DNA of 64,000 bases from Hydrogenoanaerobacterium saccharovorans (lineage in GTDB: Bacteria; Bacillota; Clostridia; Oscillospirales; Ruminococcaceae): contig NZ_JACSNR010000007.1 of the NCBI RefSeq assembly GCF_016901815.1, forward strand, positions 102,065-166,064, read 5' to 3'. Numbering within the stretch: position 1 is the first letter of the stretch; each line of letters opens with the position of its first letter. The notes under the pieces were generated by a model. It was not told the DNA's origin and made no database searches. It saw only the letters and a list, made by a program, of their open reading frames with translations. Both the position numbers and the translations under genes were made by a program. This document shows, in pieces, positions 61,835-64,000 of the stretch.

Positions 61835-64000
61835 GTCGCTCCCCGTGCGGGAGCGTGGATTGAAATGCTGTTGCCCATGCGCGCCGCCGACTTTACAAAG
61901 TCGCTCCCCGTGCGGGAGCGTGGATTGAAATCCATATATCCGGTACAATGGGCGCATTGCATCAGGTCGCTCCCCGTGCGGGAGCGTGGATTGAAATTAA
62001 TGGCTCTATAAGGCTCTACAATGCCCTTGTGCGTCGCTCCCCGTGCGGGAGCGTGGATTGAAATATAGAGGTGGTAATAGATGAATAAAAAGCAAATTGG
62101 TCGCTCCCCGTGCGGGAGCGTGGATTGAAATAACCTGAGTGGTTGCAGTGGTAATAGTAGCGGTAGCGTCGCTCCCCGTGCGGGAGCGTGGATTGAAATA
62201 GGGCGCTTGTGGTTGATATGGGGGGGTATGCCGTCGCTCCCCGTGCGGGAGCGTGGATTGAAATAAGCCTTACACAGGCTGATAAAGCTCTGTTGAGAGT
62301 CGCTCCCCGTGCGGGAGCGTGGATTGAAATGTTGTTGTCAAGGTTTGCGGTGGTTATGTTGTTAGTCGCTCCCCGTGCGGGAGCGTGGATTGAAATTCGT
62401 TGTAGGTGTACTGTCGGCAGTAGATCGGCTCGCGTCGCTCCCCGTGCGGGAGCGTGGATTGAAATCGTATGAGTGCTACAGCTTCCGCGGCGCTGGAATG
62501 TCGCTCCCCGTGCGGGAGCGTGGATTGAAATTTGTTTGTCTTGATTTGTACATGTTTTGAAGGTGGTCGCTCCCCGTGCGGGAGCGTGGATTGAAATTTT
62601 TGCCCCTGGTCGCTGTCTGGCTGTGTGCTGGTTGGTCGCTCCCCGTGCGGGAGCGTGGATTGAAATGGCTGCGTGCTGCTGGCTGCTCTCTCGTTCTGTG
62701 TCGCTCCCCGTGCGGGAGCGTGGATTGAAATTCTGGTGTATACTCTTTTTGTAAGCTACTTTGCTGGTCGCTCCCCGTGCGGGAGCGTGGATTGAAATGT
62801 ATATGTTTGAAGGAGGTGATTGTTTGTCTCTGGGTCGCTCCCCGTGCGGGAGCGTGGATTGAAATTGGCTGATCGGCTGCGTGCTGCTGGCTATCTCGGT
62901 CGCTCCCCGTGCGGGAGCGTGGATTGAAATTTATTTTTGAGGTTGGGTCAGAGGGTGGACGGCTGTCGCTCCCCGTGCGGGAGCGTGGATTGAAATGATG
63001 ACCCGGACGGCTGGCTCGGTGGTCTGATTGGTCGCTCCCCGTGCGGGAGCGTGGATTGAAATGTGATAGCTGCGCTTATATCGTCAGTCAGTACCGTCGC
63101 TCCCCGTGCGGGAGCGTGGATTGAAATTGCTTGGGCTTATCCTGTCAATCCTCCTTGGCAGGTCGCTCCCCGTGCGGGAGCGTGGATTGAAATTTGTTAT
63201 GGTCTGCATGACAATAGTCTTGATGATGGTCGCTCCCCGTGCGGGAGCGTGGATTGAAATGGATTGTCCGTTTGTCCGCTGCGTACCTGATGACCCGTCG
63301 CTCCCCGTGCGGGAGCGTGGATTGAAATCTTTATCAGCTCGCCGGCGAAGCCGCTTCACATGCGTCGCTCCCCGTGCGGGAGCGTGGATTGAAATGGCTC
63401 TGACTTCTTTCTTTGATCTGATTTTTGATAGTCGCTCCCCGTGCGGGAGCGTGGATTGAAATTTTAGTGATCGGCTCGGCTTGCTGCTCTATCCCGTCGC
63501 TCCCCGTGCGGGAGCGTGGATTGAAATTTTTATCGTTTTAGCTCGATCGAGGCCTCTGGAAGTCGCTCCCCGTGCGGGAGCGTGGATTGAAATTTCACGG
63601 CTACTCTTGACCCTCGGAAGTATGATGTCGCTCCCCGTGCGGGAGCGTGGATTGAAATGGCTGCGTGCTGTTGGCTGCTCTCTCGTTCTATGGTCGCTCC
63701 CCGTGCGGGAGCGTGGATTGAAATCGTATGTCCCCCCTGGCATCCGCTGCGTTGGCATCTGTCGCTCCCCGTGCGGGAGCGTGGATTGAAATCGTATGTC
63801 CCCCCTGGCATCCGCTGCGTTGGCATGTCGCTCCCCGTGCGGGAGCGTGGATTGAAATCAAGATCTCATGGACTACGCTATGAACGAACGTGTCGCTCCC
63901 CGTGCGGGAGCGTGGATTGAAATGATTTCAGGTTTGGTTACCATAATATAGCCGGGAATGGTCGCTCCCCGTGCGGGAGCGTGGATTGAAATGTTTAATT
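61835..64000 (+). CRISPR. Type I-C CRISPR array (continues past window)
   Basis: 33 identical 32-base repeats (61835-61866 to 63961-63992). They start GTCGCTCCCCGTGCG, form the stem CGCTCCC/GGGAGCG and end GTGGATTGAAAT, the usual I-C 5' handle. 32 complete spacers of 33-37 bases lie between them, and the last 8 bases begin a 33rd. Period ~66. Spacers 29 (63725-63760) and 30 (63793-63826) share 34 identical bases. Spacers 13 (62667-62699), 16 (62866-62898) and 28 (63659-63692) are related. The frames that seem to code through the array are repeat artefacts. Confidence 0.99.

Noticed and set aside
61820..63920. Small open frames on both strands with repeated VAPRAGAWIEI or FNPRSRTGSD
   Set aside because: They are read-through of the 32-base CRISPR repeat and spacers, not genes.
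61835..64000. Nearly every spacer is open in some forward frame
   Set aside because: A 33-base stretch has a high chance of lacking a stop in at least one of three frames, so this alone does not show that spacers come from sense strands.

Overview
The window looks like chromosome of a GC-rich, spore-forming-lineage Clostridia (Bacillota), most likely an Oscillospirales/Ruminococcaceae-type gut anaerobe. This is inferred from the Firmicutes gene order yqfC-yqfD-phoH-ybeY-era-yqzL-recO, the sporulation-family genes yqfC, yqfD, ylbJ and ymxH, strong GGAGG ribosome binding sites, oxygen-sensitive Fe-S proteins and a type I-C CRISPR system. No species can be fixed from the sequence alone.

Layout. 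1-2.8 kb: coaD (cut by the window edge), rsmD and uvrC, all on the minus strand. 2.9-4.4 kb: a decayed LysR regulator beside a decayed, divergent amino-acid-permease remnant. 4.7-8.2 kb: a GntR/ABC operon, then mnmM (ytqB) and the radical SAM gene ytqA. 8.4-11.1 kb: a LysR gene, a small membrane protein and a strongly codon-biased MalY-type lyase. 11.3-15.2 kb: a surface O-acylation operon (MBOAT and DHHW protein) that also carries an orphan TRAP-type solute-binding lipoprotein. 15.4-19.6 kb: pepD, a small membrane protein, tsf and rpsB. 19.7-25.3 kb: small DUF proteins, ymxH, a LysR/thioredoxin-fold pair, a NapH-like ferredoxin with a 46-residue CXXC partner, and nicotinate phosphoribosyltransferase. 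25.4-32.5 kb: a MarR-controlled heterodimeric ABC exporter, an HTH protein, a GNAT protein, tdk and a MATE transporter. 32.7-40.2 kb: mutS2, recO, yqzL, era, ybeY, phoH, yqfD and yqfC. 40.3-50.1 kb: ylbJ, a 939-residue lipoprotein that fuses a GH10-like domain to an amidase, recQ, a citramalate-synthase-like protein that has lost its metal site, a flavin reductase/HxlR pair and nth. 50.2-51.4 kb: ydbC, yebC and tRNA-Thr(CGU).

51.4-53.5 kb is a small accessory block next to the tRNA: a SLOG/DUF2493 gene, an Arc-like repressor and a Tn916-type tyrosine integrase. It is followed by a complete type I-C CRISPR-Cas locus: cas3, then cas5c-cas8c-cas7c-cas4-cas1-cas2, then an array that starts at 61835 and runs off the window (33 repeats and 32 full spacers visible). 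cas3 is separated from the other cas genes by a strong hairpin and a second promoter.

The most interesting signals are spacers that appear to hit the same codons of homologous invader genes, the metal-site-less DRE-TIM enzyme, the orphan TRAP lipoprotein in the acylation operon, the GH-like/amidase fusion, and a tmRNA/tRNA T-arm-like hairpin that also serves as the recQ terminator.
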